Part shown: piece by piece, positions 25,544 through 34,934 of the stretch
Position numbering within the stretch: the stretch's first letter is position 1
Layout: each line of letters starts with the position of its first letter
Assembly (NCBI GenBank): GCA_910587835.1
Contig: CAJUNQ010000065.1
Location: 1 to 55,464, forward strand
From: an uncultured Oscillospiraceae bacterium
GTDB lineage: Bacteria > Bacillota > Clostridia > Oscillospirales > Acutalibacteraceae
Length of the DNA stretch: 55,464 bases
Direction: 5' to 3'
Position numbers and translations under genes: made by a program
Notes under the pieces: model-generated
The model's database searches: none
Told to the model about the DNA's origin: nothing
Seen by the model: only the letters and a program-made list of their open reading frames with translations

Positions 25544-25708
25544 AGAGCTTATCCCGGAATGAGACGTGCGCAGATTGCGCAGTCAGATTTATCGTCAGAT
25601 GGCGTCAGAATTTTGCAGGCTGGCTGACGCCTGTCAAGAAATTTGGACGCTATATGACGGAAAATATGCAAGCAAGATGCGTGCGGATCATTTCGGGATA
25701 GGCTCTAA
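25543..25708 (+). repeat. Repeat family F, copy 1
   Basis: About 165 bp with inverted ends: TAGAGCTTATCCCGGAATGA at the left, matched by the complement of TCATTTCGGGATAGGCTCTA at the right. The same element, inverted, lies at 38558-38722. It encodes nothing recognisable and resembles a second MITE-like family. Confidence 0.75.
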
Positions 25709-25831
25709 ATACCGGGTTCGCGCTTTTTGGCAGTGGAGCGCGGGCCTGAACCAGTCGGATGCCAGGCAGGCGGGAGTTGGCCCCGGGTTTGCCAAGCATT
25801 GATCTGGAGTTCACCGAAAAAAGTCAGTAAA

Positions 25832-25865
25832 AAGGAAGGAGCGGGGCTGTCCCGCTCCTTTTTGG
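25832..25865. terminator. Terminator of the LysR gene
   Basis: AAGGAGCGGG pairs with CCCGCTCCTT and has A/T-runs on both sides. On the minus strand it lies a few bases past the LysR stop. Confidence 0.8.
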
Positions 25866-25868
25866 CTG

Positions 25869-26792
25869 CTATTCTTCCTTGTTCCGGCTGTCTGTGGGCT
25901 CTGGCCCGGGCTCCATTTGCAGATGGGGGGCGCTGGCCGCGTGAGCGATAAACCGCTCCACCCTGCGGGAACGGACCTGCTCCCGTTTCCAGGCCAGCAC
26001 CGCGCCGCTCTCCAGGGCGGGGCGCAGGGGCACCGCCCGCAGGCAGGGGCAGGGGGCAAAGCCCTTGTCCAGGCAGATGGCAGCGCCCATGCCCTGCTCC
26101 ACCAGCACAGCGGCGTTGTTAATGAGATTGTACCGCACCGGCACAGCCACCTGGCGGAACAGCGTCTCTCCGAACCACTCCCCCAGCATGTCCAGCACCT
26201 GCTCCCGCCAGCCCAGAAGCAGGGGATAGCGGGCCAGCTCCTGGGGGCCCACAGCCTCCGCCTGGGCCAGGGGGGAATCCTCCCGGACCAGCGCGCACCA
26301 ACGCTCCCGCAGAGGCATGGGGACTGTGTGATACCGCTGCACATCCACCGGCTCCATAAGCAGGCCCAGGTCCAGCAGGCCGTTTTCCATGCGGTCCTTC
26401 ACCTCGTCGGCTGTGGCGCTGTAGATGCGGAAGCCCACTAAAGGGTGCTCCTCCCGGAAGGAGGCCATCAGCCGGGAAAGGCAGGCCATGTTCCGGGTTT
26501 CGCCGCAGCCAATGGCAATCTCCCCGGCCAGCTCCTCCCGGCTGCGGAACTCCTGCCGGGTCTTGTCCGCCAGCTCCAGCAGCTCCTGGGCCCGCCGCTT
26601 CAGCAGCAGCCCGTCCTCTGTCAGCACCACCCGGTGGCCGCCGCGGCGGAACAGCGCCGCGCCCAGCTCCTCCTCCAGCTGCATCAGCTGCCGGGACAGG
26701 GTGGGCTGCGTAATATGCAGCAGCCGCGCGGCCCGGGTGATGCTCTCCTCCCTGGCCACTGTGTAAAAATATCGCAGGACCCGCAGTTCCAT
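25869..26792 (-). CDS. LysR family transcriptional regulator
   Basis: A 307-residue regulator. The N-terminal winged helix-turn-helix (residues 1-60) contains ESITRAARLLHITQPTLSRQLMQLEEELG, typical of the family. The rest is the two-lobed effector-binding domain (about 90-295). GGGAGAAAGGAG precedes the ATG at 26792. It is transcribed away from a TIM-barrel isomerase 630 bp upstream, so that gene is a candidate target. The effector is unknown. Confidence 0.94.
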   Translation of the reverse strand: MELRVLRYFYTVAREESITRAARLLHITQPTLSRQLMQLEEELGAALFRRGGHRVVLTEDGLLLKRRAQELLELADKTRQEFRSREELAGEIAIGCGETRNMACLSRLMASFREEHPLVGFRIYSATADEVKDRMENGLLDLGLLMEPVDVQRYHTVPMPLRERWCALVREDSPLAQAEAVGPQELARYPLLLGWREQVLDMLGEWFGETLFRQVAVPVRYNLINNAAVLVEQGMGAAICLDKGFAPCPCLRAVPLRPALESGAVLAWKREQVRSRRVERFIAHAASAPHLQMEPGPEPTDSRNKEE

Positions 26793-27423
26793 AAACGCTC
26801 CTTTCTCCCAGGGGGTGTTCGCATAAGCTGAGTGCGCGGATGTTTGAGCAGATTCCAGTCAAAAATTCGCAGAGCTGCTTGCAGCTCTTACACACCTGGC
26901 GTACTTCAAGAATTCTGGGCGCAGAAGATGGTAAAAATCCGCCAAAAAGACGGGCGGGGACGCTTGTGTGAACACGCCCTGACAGGCCCTCTGTCCCAGG
27001 CCTGCCCAGGGATCGCTTCTGTCCACTGGGACAGCGCCGTCCGCCGCTGTGCCCGCCGCTTTTGTGACTCTATTCTACCCCAGAGGACCGCCGCAGTCAA
27101 TGAAAAAATAAGCGGGGCCTGGGGATGGCCCGGCGGGGGAGCTGCCGGTTGCTTTGCCGGCCCCCATTGGACATCTGGGGATTTTGGCGGCGCGGCTCTT
27201 ACGGCTGTCTCCGGCATAGGGCGGAATCACACAGACGCATCTCCGGCAGGCGCGGAGCTCAACGGCTGCCAGAGCGTAAAATGCCGGGCCGTACACATCT
27301 GCGCCCAGTCTTTGCAAATTGTCAGCAGGAGCGGCCCACAGGGTTTTCTTTTTTGTTATTGTGTGGTATAATCTGGTCAACGCTAAAAATATGCGGGGGT
27401 TCCCCGCGAAAGAGGTGCTTTTT
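26793..27423. other. 630-bp intergenic region between LysR and isomerase genes
   Basis: No credible gene. It holds a perfect palindrome AGAGCTGC/GCAGCTCT at 26871-26888 and an 8-bp CTGTCCCA/TGGGACAG pair around 26990-27033. An extended -10 box TGGTATAAT ends at 27372 on the plus strand and probably serves the isomerase. I saw no textbook T-N11-A LysR box that I would call with confidence. Confidence 0.45.
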
Positions 27424-28179
27424 ATGATGACCTTAGGCGCTCAACTGTTCACCCTGCGGGAGTATACCCAAACCGAGAAGGATCTGGACTTCTCTTTGGC
27501 CCAGGTAAAGGAAATGGGCTATGAGACCGTCCAGCTCTCGGCCATCGGCCCCATTGCCCCCCAACGGGTGCGGGAGCTCTGCGACAAGCACGGGCTTCAG
27601 ATCGTCCTCACCCACACCAGCCCCGACCGCATTCTCAACGACACCGAGGCGGTGATTGCGGAGCACGACCTGATGGGCTGCGACTACATCGGCATTGGCA
27701 TGATGCCCAAGAAGTACGCCTCTCCCCACTGGCTGAGCCATTTTGCCGGCGACTATCGGGAGGCCGCCAAGAAAATTGCCGCCGCGGGCAAGCTGCTGAT
27801 GTACCACAACCACAATGTGGAGTTCCAGAAGTTTGGCGGCAAGCTGGTGATGGAAACCCTGATGGAGAGCTTTGCCCCGGACGAGCTGGGCTTTACCCTG
27901 GACACCTACTGGGTGCAGATGGGCGGCGGGGACGTGTGCGGCTGGATGGAGAAGCTCAGCGGCCGCATTCCCTGCATCCACCTGAAGGACATGGCCGTAA
28001 AGGGCTGGGAGCCGGTGATGGCTCCGGTGATGGAGGGGAACCTGGACTTTGACAAAATCCTCGCCACTGCCAAAAGCTGCGGGGTGAAGCATCTGCTGGT
28101 GGAGCAGGACGACTGCCAGGGCGAGAGCCCCTTCGCGTGTTTGGCCACAAGCTTCCGGAACCTGCAGGGGAAGTATTGA
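27424..28179 (+). CDS. Sugar phosphate isomerase/epimerase family protein (TIM barrel)
   Basis: A 251-residue xylose-isomerase-like TIM barrel. YHNHNVEF (about residue 121), FTLDTYW, CIHLKDM and LLVEQDD carry the acidic and histidine ligands expected for a divalent-metal site. Family members isomerise, epimerise or dehydrate sugars and inositols; the substrate here cannot be read off. AAAGAGGTG precedes the ATG at 27424, and a second ATG follows directly. Divergent from the LysR gene. Three more members of the superfamily are encoded at 38960, 53306 and 54226. Confidence 0.88.
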   Translation: MMTLGAQLFTLREYTQTEKDLDFSLAQVKEMGYETVQLSAIGPIAPQRVRELCDKHGLQIVLTHTSPDRILNDTEAVIAEHDLMGCDYIGIGMMPKKYASPHWLSHFAGDYREAAKKIAAAGKLLMYHNHNVEFQKFGGKLVMETLMESFAPDELGFTLDTYWVQMGGGDVCGWMEKLSGRIPCIHLKDMAVKGWEPVMAPVMEGNLDFDKILATAKSCGVKHLLVEQDDCQGESPFACLATSFRNLQGKY

Positions 28180-28186
28180 CAAGCCT

Positions 28187-28205
28187 GGCCGGCTCTCCGC
28201 CGGCC
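28187..28205 (+). terminator. GC-rich hairpin after the isomerase gene
   Basis: GGCCGGC pairs with GCCGGCC around TCTCC, 8 bp past the stop. There is no T-run, so termination is uncertain. Confidence 0.35.
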
Positions 28206-28216
28206 GGATGAGGACA

Positions 28217-28365
28217 GAAAAGGGCAGCGAGCGCAGACGCAGGTTCTTTGCGGCTGCGGGCCCTTTTGCGCAGCAAAAGGGGCGGCTTGCGCCCCAGGCG
28301 CAAGTGGGCGAGCGGCTTGATTGCTGCCGGGCCGTGTGGGCCGCGTTTTTGCTCCCGCGCGGCCT
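28217..28365 (+). repeat. Repeat family J, copy 2
   Basis: CAGCGAGCGCAGACGC, then CCCTTTTGCGCAGCAAAAGGG (hairpin) and GGGCGAGCGGC, in the same order as at 23617-23745. Confidence 0.55.
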
Positions 28366-28456
28366 TTGGCTTCTGTTTTTTTTTGCGAAAAAGCGCCCCG
28401 CGGCCTGCCTGGTTACATTTTAATATAAATAGTTTGCGTATTTCCAAACAAGCGGG

Positions 28457-28485
28457 TTGCCTTTTTTATAAGAATGTATTATAAT
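28457..28485 (+). promoter_or_regulatory. Promoter of the c-di-GMP/phosphorelay operon
   Basis: TTGCCT (28457-28462), 17 bp, TATAAT (28480-28485), about 40 bp before the first start codon. Confidence 0.65.
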
Positions 28486-28524
28486 CTAACAATATAAGTT
28501 TCAGTTTTTGAAAGGGGCTCCGCT

Positions 28525-30624
28525 ATGGAAGGGAAGAAACGGAAGCAGAAGATCCTGATTGTGGACGACTCGGAGATGAACCGCTCTATTCTGGTAGATA
28601 TGCTGGGCGACGATTACGACACCATCGAGGTGGTCAACGGCCTGCAGGCGGTAAACGAGCTGCAGAAGAACGCCGCTGACATCAACCTGGTGATGCTGGA
28701 CATTGTTATGCCTGAAATGGACGGCCTTGAGGTGCTGGCGGTTATGAACCAGCGCCGGTGGATCGAGTCTATCCCCGTTATCATGATCTCTGCCGAGACC
28801 ACCTCCGACCGCATCTCCCAGGCCCTGGAAATGGGCGTTACGGACTTTATCAGCCGCCCCTTTGACGCAAAGATCGTCCAGCGCAGAGTGGTCAACACCC
28901 TGCTCAGCTCCGCCAAGCAGGCGGAGCTGGAATCGCTGGTAGCGGAGCAGATGTATGAAAAGGAGCAGAACGGCCTGCTCATGATCGACATTCTCAGCCA
29001 TATCGTGGAATTCCGCAACGGCGAGAGCGGCCTGCATGTCATCCATGTCCGCAGGCTCACCGAGGTGCTGCTGGAACGGCTGGCCGTTAAAAACCCGGCC
29101 TATGGTTTGAACCATGAGAACATCGCCCTGATCAGCGAGGCCTCGGCCCTGCATGACATCGGAAAGATCGCCATTGACGAGAAAATATTGAACAAGCCCG
29201 GCCGCCTCACCCAGGAGGAGTTCCAGATCATGAAGACCCACTCCATGGTTGGAGCCCAGATGCTGGGGGGGCTTTCGGTGCATCAGGGAGAGCCCCTGGT
29301 GCAGGTGGCCTATGAGATCTGCCGCTGGCACCACGAGCGTTGGGACGGCCGGGGCTATCCCGACGGCCTGAAGGGGGCGGAGATTCCCATAGCCGCCCAG
29401 GTGGTGGCCATGGCCGACGTGTATGACGCCCTCACCAGCGAGCGGGTGTACAAGGCCGCTTTCTCCCACGAGCAGGCCATTCAGATGATTATTGGCGGAG
29501 AGTGCGGCAGCTTTAACCCCTTGCTGCTGGAATGCCTGCAGGAGACCGCCGACACCCTTTTGGAACTGCTTAACGACAAGGGCAGGGAGCACGCGAAGCC
29601 TCAGAAGGACCTGAATAATATTGTAGAGAAAATGTCTCAGCACAGCGAGCTCAGCGCCAGCAACCGCACCCTGCGCCTGTTGGAGCATGAGCGGATGAAG
29701 TACAGCTTCTTCGCTGCCATGAGCAAGGAGATTCAGTTTGAATATACCATGTCCCCGGCTGTGGTGTCGCTGAACGCCTGGGGCGCCCGGAACCTGGGGC
29801 TGGACGAGATTGTCATGGAGCCCCTGGAAGACCCCAGGGTACAGGCGTTCTTCAGTCATGGCCTGGGAGAAAAAATACACGACGCCCTGTACAGCACCAC
29901 CCCCGAGAGCCCCATTGTCAGCTTTGAGGGCAAGATGAACTGCAACGGCGAGATGAGATGGTACCGCTTTGTGCTGCAGTCTTTGTGGACGGAGGATGAG
30001 CCCCCTGAGCTGCGGGGGGTCATTGGCAAGGCGGTGGACATTCACAGCTCCCGCAGCTATCTGGAAAACCTGGAACGCCGGGCCTCTTTGGACGGCCTGA
30101 CCGGCCTTTTGAACCTGACCAGCGCCCAGAAGCAGGCAGAGGCCCGGCTGCGGGAAAACCCCGCGGACAATTATGCCCTGGCCTTTTTCGACTGCGACTT
30201 CTTCAAGCAGGCCAACAACACCTATGGGCACCTTTTTGGCAACAATCTGCTCATCCACATTGCCGAAAAGCTGCAAAAGACCACCCGAAGCGGGGATATT
30301 GTCTCTCGGGTGGGAGGAGACGAGTATGTGGTGTTCTTCCAGTACCACCAGGAGCTGGAGCCCATTATCCACCGAATCCACTCCGCCCTGCAGGGAGAGA
30401 ATTTTGACGGCTTCACCATTTCGCTGAGCATGGGCGTGGCCACCACCGAGCAGATGGGCCCGGACTTTACAGCCATGATGCAGGCCGCCGACAAGGCTCT
30501 TTACGCCGTAAAGCAGGCGGGACGGGGGCAGTATAAATTCTATGATGGAAGCGAGACCTCGCTGACAGACGCCAAGGGCGCCAGCGTCTACACCAACCAG
30601 TCTGAGATTATTGAGTTTGAGTGA
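28525..30624 (+). CDS. Response regulator with HD-GYP and GGDEF domains (c-di-GMP turnover)
   Basis: A 699-residue cytosolic protein. A receiver domain (about 9-125, phospho-acceptor D59 in VMLDIVMPEMDG) is followed by an HD-GYP phosphodiesterase (about 140-345, H210-D211 and HHERWDGRGYP at 269-279). Then come a PAS-like linker (about 390-520) and a GGDEF cyclase (about 530-680, GGDEY at 597-601). An RSGD motif five residues before GGDEY matches the product-inhibition I-site. Both catalytic centres look intact, so it could make and degrade cyclic di-GMP under phosphorelay control. It heads an operon with an Hpt protein and a hybrid kinase that can supply the phosphate. Confidence 0.93.
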   Translation: MEGKKRKQKILIVDDSEMNRSILVDMLGDDYDTIEVVNGLQAVNELQKNAADINLVMLDIVMPEMDGLEVLAVMNQRRWIESIPVIMISAETTSDRISQALEMGVTDFISRPFDAKIVQRRVVNTLLSSAKQAELESLVAEQMYEKEQNGLLMIDILSHIVEFRNGESGLHVIHVRRLTEVLLERLAVKNPAYGLNHENIALISEASALHDIGKIAIDEKILNKPGRLTQEEFQIMKTHSMVGAQMLGGLSVHQGEPLVQVAYEICRWHHERWDGRGYPDGLKGAEIPIAAQVVAMADVYDALTSERVYKAAFSHEQAIQMIIGGECGSFNPLLLECLQETADTLLELLNDKGREHAKPQKDLNNIVEKMSQHSELSASNRTLRLLEHERMKYSFFAAMSKEIQFEYTMSPAVVSLNAWGARNLGLDEIVMEPLEDPRVQAFFSHGLGEKIHDALYSTTPESPIVSFEGKMNCNGEMRWYRFVLQSLWTEDEPPELRGVIGKAVDIHSSRSYLENLERRASLDGLTGLLNLTSAQKQAEARLRENPADNYALAFFDCDFFKQANNTYGHLFGNNLLIHIAEKLQKTTRSGDIVSRVGGDEYVVFFQYHQELEPIIHRIHSALQGENFDGFTISLSMGVATTEQMGPDFTAMMQAADKALYAVKQAGRGQYKFYDGSETSLTDAKGASVYTNQSEIIEFE

Positions 30625-30658
30625 GGAGCGGGCCCCTGGGGACAGGAGAGGTAATTTT

Positions 30659-31606
30659 TTGAAAACAAAGGTATTTATTGACGGAAGCGAGGGGACCACA
30701 GGGCTGCGGATTCATGAGCGGTTTCAGCGGCGGGAGGACATTACGCTGCTGGGGATTGACCCGGCGCTGAGAAAGGACCCGAATGAAAAGAAAAAGCTGA
30801 TTAACGCCGCGGACTTTGTCTTTCTCTGCCTGCCGGACGAGGCGGCCAGGGAGTCTGCCGCGCTGGCGGAGAACCCGGAGGTCGTGGTGATCGACGCCTC
30901 CACCGCCCACCGGACCGAGCCGGGCTGGGCCTACGGGCTCCCGGAGCTGTCAGCAGCCCACAGGGCCGCTGTGCAGTCGGGCAAGCGGATCGCGGTGCCC
31001 GGCTGCTATGCCACAGGCTTTATCTCCCTGGTGTATCCTCTTATTGCGGGGGGCATTCTTCCCAAGGATTACCCGGTGAGCAGCTTTGGGCTCTCCGGCT
31101 ACAGCGGGGCCGGCAAAAGGACCATCGCGGCCTATGAAGGCGAGGACCGGCCGGCAGAGCTCGCCTCTGGCAGAGCGTATGCCCTGACGCAGCAGCACAA
31201 GCACCTGAAGGAGATGCAGCGGATTACCGGGCTTGCCCGGACGCCGCTGTTCCTGCCGGTTATCGACGACTATTACAGCGGTATGCTGGTCTCTGTCCCC
31301 TTGTATTCTGAGCTGCTGGCAAAGGAGGCGGACCCGGCGTTGCTGGGGGCTTTCTACGAAGAATACTATCAGGGCCAGCCGTTCATTCAGGTTGCCAAAA
31401 CCGGCGACCCGGCTGCGGCCAGCGGCTTTTTGGCCGGAAACGGCATGTCTGGCTGGGACGGCCTGAAAATTTATGCGACAGGAAATTCTGAGCGGATCGT
31501 AGTCTCCGCCCAGTTTGACAATTTGGGCAAGGGCGCGTCCGGCGCAGCCATTCAGTGCATGAACCTGGCGCTGGGCTGCAGCGAGGCGGAAGGGCTGTGC
31601 CTGTAG
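30659..31606 (+). CDS. argC: N-acetyl-gamma-glutamyl-phosphate reductase, short type
   Basis: A 315-residue NADPH-dependent dehydrogenase of arginine synthesis. VFIDGSEGTTGLRI is the Rossmann loop and VPGCYATG holds the catalytic cysteine (C116). The length and the SEGTTGLRI start fit the shorter ArgC type. The TTG at 30659 is chosen because AGGAGAGG lies eight bases upstream; the frame extends to 30611 but that part overlaps the preceding gene's end. No other arg gene is in the window, and it sits inside a signalling operon, which is unusual. Confidence 0.92.
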   Translation: MKTKVFIDGSEGTTGLRIHERFQRREDITLLGIDPALRKDPNEKKKLINAADFVFLCLPDEAARESAALAENPEVVVIDASTAHRTEPGWAYGLPELSAAHRAAVQSGKRIAVPGCYATGFISLVYPLIAGGILPKDYPVSSFGLSGYSGAGKRTIAAYEGEDRPAELASGRAYALTQQHKHLKEMQRITGLARTPLFLPVIDDYYSGMLVSVPLYSELLAKEADPALLGAFYEEYYQGQPFIQVAKTGDPAAASGFLAGNGMSGWDGLKIYATGNSERIVVSAQFDNLGKGASGAAIQCMNLALGCSEAEGLCL

Positions 31607-31686
31607 CCGGAAAAGCCGGCTTCTCCGCAAAGGGCGGGGCGGAAAAAGGACAAAAAAGTTATTTCACCAAAAGAAAGGGGATCGCC

Positions 31687-32043
31687 ATGACGCTTCAGCA
31701 GTGCTATGAAAATCTGGGCGGCAATTATCAGGAGGTCAGCTCCCGGCTGCCCAGCGAAAAGTTCATTCAGAAATTTGTATTGAAATTTCTGGACGACAAG
31801 ACCATCGAGCTGCTTCAGAGCTCCTGGGAGGCGGAGAACTACGAGGAGGCCTTCCGGGCGGCGCACACCATCAAGGGCATGTGCCAGAACCTGAGCTTTT
31901 CCCTGCTGCAGGAGAGCAGCAGCCAGCTGACCGAGGCCCTGCGGGGCGGCGTGACCCCAGAGGCCAAGGAGCTCTACCCCAAGGTGCTTGCGGACTTTGA
32001 AAAGACCGCAAGCGCCATAAAAGCCTATAAAGAAGGGCTGTGA
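31687..32043 (+). CDS. Hpt-domain phosphotransfer protein
   Basis: A 118-residue four-helix phosphotransfer protein. AHTIKGMCQNL carries the phosphorylated histidine (H60) with the conserved K-G pair. Hpt proteins relay phosphate from the receiver of a hybrid kinase to a separate response regulator. AAAGGGG precedes the ATG at 31687, and the hybrid kinase gene starts 7 bp after the stop. With the REC-HD-GYP-GGDEF protein upstream it completes a His-Asp-His-Asp relay. Confidence 0.9.
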   Translation: MTLQQCYENLGGNYQEVSSRLPSEKFIQKFVLKFLDDKTIELLQSSWEAENYEEAFRAAHTIKGMCQNLSFSLLQESSSQLTEALRGGVTPEAKELYPKVLADFEKTASAIKAYKEGL

Positions 32044-32050
32044 CACAGGA

Positions 32051-34732
32051 ATGAACCAGCGTAAACCAGGGAAGGAGAATCCGAACCGCTTTTTGATCGG
32101 CAGTTTTATCGGCCTGTGCATTGCCACCTTTCTCATGTTCTTCCTTTTGGCCCATTATATGGAGGAGCAGAGCAGCGCCACTATCTCTCAGGTGGGCGGG
32201 ACCTATATGAAGAGCCTTTCTGAGCAGATATCCATGCATTTCGGCACCACCATCGACCTGCGCCTGGACCAGGTGCGGAGCATGGTGGAGTCGATCGGCC
32301 CGGACTTTGAGCGGGAGGGCGTGGACCGGCACCAGGTGGTGGAGGAGCTGCGGGCCAGCAGCACGGCCCGGGGCTTTGAGCAGCTGGCCCTTCTCTCTGT
32401 GGACGGGGAGTTTGAGATGCTCCACGGGCCCGGCATCCATATCACGGACCCTGAGTCCTTTTTGGGCTCGCTGCGCAATGGCAGCACCAAGGTGGCTGTG
32501 GGCACCGACGACCTGGGCAACAGCATCGTGCTGCTGGGGGTGCCCGCCCGCTACCAGATGGACGGCGGCCAGCTGAGCCTGGCTTTGGTGGGCACCATTT
32601 CTACCAATTATATCACCGAGACTCTCTCGCTGGAAGTCAACGACAGCATGGTGTACTCCTTCATTATCCGCAAGGACGGCAGCTTTGTTATTCGCACCAG
32701 CGACGCTTACCGGGACAGCTACTTTGAGCGGGCGTTGAATCTGTATGACGAGGTGGAGGGCAAGACCCCTGAGACCTACATCCAGGAGATTTCCGCCGCC
32801 ATGGAGACAGAGGATAACTACTCCACCGAGTTCACCATTGAGGGCGAGCGCCGCAGGCTGTTCTGCACCAAGCTTCCCTCCTCCGAGTGGTATCTGCTCA
32901 CGGTGCTGCCCTATGGGTCCATCAATGAGAATATCGACCAGCTCAGCCAGCGGCTGCTGGCCGCGGGTTTTCTGTGCTGCGGAGTCATTTTTGGCGTACT
33001 CATCTTTATCTTTGTGGGCTACACCCGGATTAACCGGCGGCAGCTGAAGGCTGTGGAGGACGCCCGGGCAGCGGCAGAGCAGGCCCTCACTTTGGCGGTG
33101 GACGCCCGGCGGGAAGCCGAAAAGGCCCAGAAGCGGGCCGAACGGGCCACCCGGGCCAAAAGCGAGTTCCTCTCCAACATGAGCCACGATATCCGCACGC
33201 CCATGAACGCCATTGTGGGCATGACTGCCATTGCCACTGCCAATATGGACAATCCCCAGCAGATTCAGAACTGCCTGCATAAAATTTCCAATTCCAGCCG
33301 CCACCTGTTGGGGCTGATCAACGATGTGCTGGACATGTCCAAGATTGAGAGCGGCAAAATGACCCTCAGCTACGACCGGGTGTCGCTGCGGGAGATGATG
33401 GAGAGCATCGTCAGCATTGTGCAGCCCCAGATCAAGGCCAAGCACCAGAATTTCGGGGTCACCACCCTGAATATCACCTCGGAGAACGTGCTGACCGACA
33501 GCGTGCGCCTGAACCAGGTGATGCTGAACCTGCTCTCCAACGCCATCAAGTTCACCCCCGACGGGGGGGATATCCAGGTGACCATGCAGCAGGAGCCGTC
33601 GCCCAAGGGAGAGGGCTTTGTGCGGGTGCTGCTTTGGGTAAAGGACAACGGCATCGGCATGGCCCCTGATTTTATCGAGCACCTGTTCGACTCCTTTGCC
33701 CGGGAGGACAGCGCGCGGGTACACAAAACCGAGGGCACCGGCCTGGGCATGGCCATCACCAAATATATTGTTGACACCATGGGCGGCACTATAGATGTGG
33801 AGTCTACCCAGGGCAAGGGCACCCAGTTCCATGTGGCGCTGGATATGGAAAAGGCTGAGGCCACTGAGGCGGATATGATCCTTCCCCGGTGGAACATGCT
33901 GGTGGTGGACGATGACCGCCAGCTATGTGAGAGCACCGTGACAGCCCTGAAGTCCATTGGCGTCAACGCTGAATGGACCCTCTCGGGCGAGGAGGCTGTG
34001 CGCATGGTGGAGGCCCGCCACAAGAGGCGTGACGACTATCAGATTATTCTGCTGGACTGGAAGCTGCCCGGCATGGACGGCATCAGCACCACCCGCGCCC
34101 TGCGGAGAAATCTGGGAGACGAGCATATCCCCATCATCCTCATCTCCGCTTATGATTGGAGCGACATTGAGGACGACGCCAAGGCGGCGGGGGTCAGCGG
34201 TTTCATTTCCAAGCCTCTGTTCCGTTCCACCTTGTTCTACGGCCTGCGCCAGTATGCGGCGGGGGACGCCGCGCTTCAACAGATGGCGGAGCAGCCGGAG
34301 GAGACCGAGGCGCTCACTGAGTCCGGGTTCAGCTTTACCGGCCGGCGGGTGCTGGTGGCAGAGGACAATGAGCTCAACTGGGAGATTGCCAGCGAGCTGC
34401 TGTCTGAATATGGTCTGGAGCTGGATTGGGCGGAGAACGGCCAGATTTGCGTGGATATGCTGAAGGATTCGGCTCCTGGGTATTACCAGGCGGTGCTTAT
34501 GGATATCCGTATGCCGGTGATGACGGGTCTGGAAGCCGCCAGAGCGATCCGGGCGCTGGACCACGGGGACCAGGACCTGCCTATTATTGCCATGACCGCC
34601 GACGCTTTCTCTGAGGACGTGCAACGCTGTTTGGACGCGGGCATGAACGCCCACATTGCCAAGCCCATCGACGTGCGGGAGGTCCTGCGGCTGTTGGAGA
34701 AATTTATCACCGAGCGAGACCAGAAGTCTTAA
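32051..34732 (+). CDS. Hybrid sensor histidine kinase with two receiver domains
   Basis: An 893-residue membrane sensor. Membrane segments near 15-36 and 300-324 flank an extracellular domain that looks Cache-like (about 40-295). A coiled coil (about 330-370) leads to HisKA with SHDIRTP (H379). An ATPase domain with NLLSNAIKF, DNGIGM and GTGLGMAI follows. Then come receiver 1 (D669 in LLDWKLPG) and receiver 2 (D818 in LMDIRMP). The Hpt protein upstream probably takes phosphate from a receiver. The ATG at 32051 has no well-spaced ribosome site (AGGA abuts it), suggesting coupling to the Hpt gene. Confidence 0.95.
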   Translation: MNQRKPGKENPNRFLIGSFIGLCIATFLMFFLLAHYMEEQSSATISQVGGTYMKSLSEQISMHFGTTIDLRLDQVRSMVESIGPDFEREGVDRHQVVEELRASSTARGFEQLALLSVDGEFEMLHGPGIHITDPESFLGSLRNGSTKVAVGTDDLGNSIVLLGVPARYQMDGGQLSLALVGTISTNYITETLSLEVNDSMVYSFIIRKDGSFVIRTSDAYRDSYFERALNLYDEVEGKTPETYIQEISAAMETEDNYSTEFTIEGERRRLFCTKLPSSEWYLLTVLPYGSINENIDQLSQRLLAAGFLCCGVIFGVLIFIFVGYTRINRRQLKAVEDARAAAEQALTLAVDARREAEKAQKRAERATRAKSEFLSNMSHDIRTPMNAIVGMTAIATANMDNPQQIQNCLHKISNSSRHLLGLINDVLDMSKIESGKMTLSYDRVSLREMMESIVSIVQPQIKAKHQNFGVTTLNITSENVLTDSVRLNQVMLNLLSNAIKFTPDGGDIQVTMQQEPSPKGEGFVRVLLWVKDNGIGMAPDFIEHLFDSFAREDSARVHKTEGTGLGMAITKYIVDTMGGTIDVESTQGKGTQFHVALDMEKAEATEADMILPRWNMLVVDDDRQLCESTVTALKSIGVNAEWTLSGEEAVRMVEARHKRRDDYQIILLDWKLPGMDGISTTRALRRNLGDEHIPIILISAYDWSDIEDDAKAAGVSGFISKPLFRSTLFYGLRQYAAGDAALQQMAEQPEETEALTESGFSFTGRRVLVAEDNELNWEIASELLSEYGLELDWAENGQICVDMLKDSAPGYYQAVLMDIRMPVMTGLEAARAIRALDHGDQDLPIIAMTADAFSEDVQRCLDAGMNAHIAKPIDVREVLRLLEKFITERDQKS

Positions 34733-34762
34733 AGCACACAATTTTCCGGGTATGTACTATCG

Positions 34763-34792
34763 GTAGGGGAGGAATGCCTCCCCTACTTTTTT
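34763..34792 (+). terminator. Terminator of the phosphorelay operon
   Basis: GTAGGGGAGG pairs with CCTCCCCTAC around AATG and is followed by TTTTTT. Confidence 0.9.
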
Positions 34793-34844
34793 GTTGCGAA
34801 AGTGAGCTGCTGATGTACGCGACCGTCAAAGCCCCCCATGTATT

Positions 34845-34934
34845 TATAGTAAACACACTTGAAAATCGGCATGTACCGATTTTCAAGCAAGGCAGCACGA
34901 GCTCACCCGCGAGGTAAAACCTCTTTTGAACTAT
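34845..34934 (+). repeat. Repeat family H, copy 2
   Basis: TATAGTAAACACA, then a perfect hairpin CTTGAAAATCGG/CCGATTTTCAAG around CATGTA, then GAGGTAAAACCTCTTTTGAA. The order matches the inverted copy at 38854-38948. Confidence 0.6.

Noticed and set aside
26821..26985. Possible sixth, very diverged copy of the TAGGGCTTG repeat upstream of the LysR gene
   Set aside because: Only short stretches (TGTTTGA, GGTAAAAATCCG) resemble the family, and no inverted ends or TA borders could be aligned.
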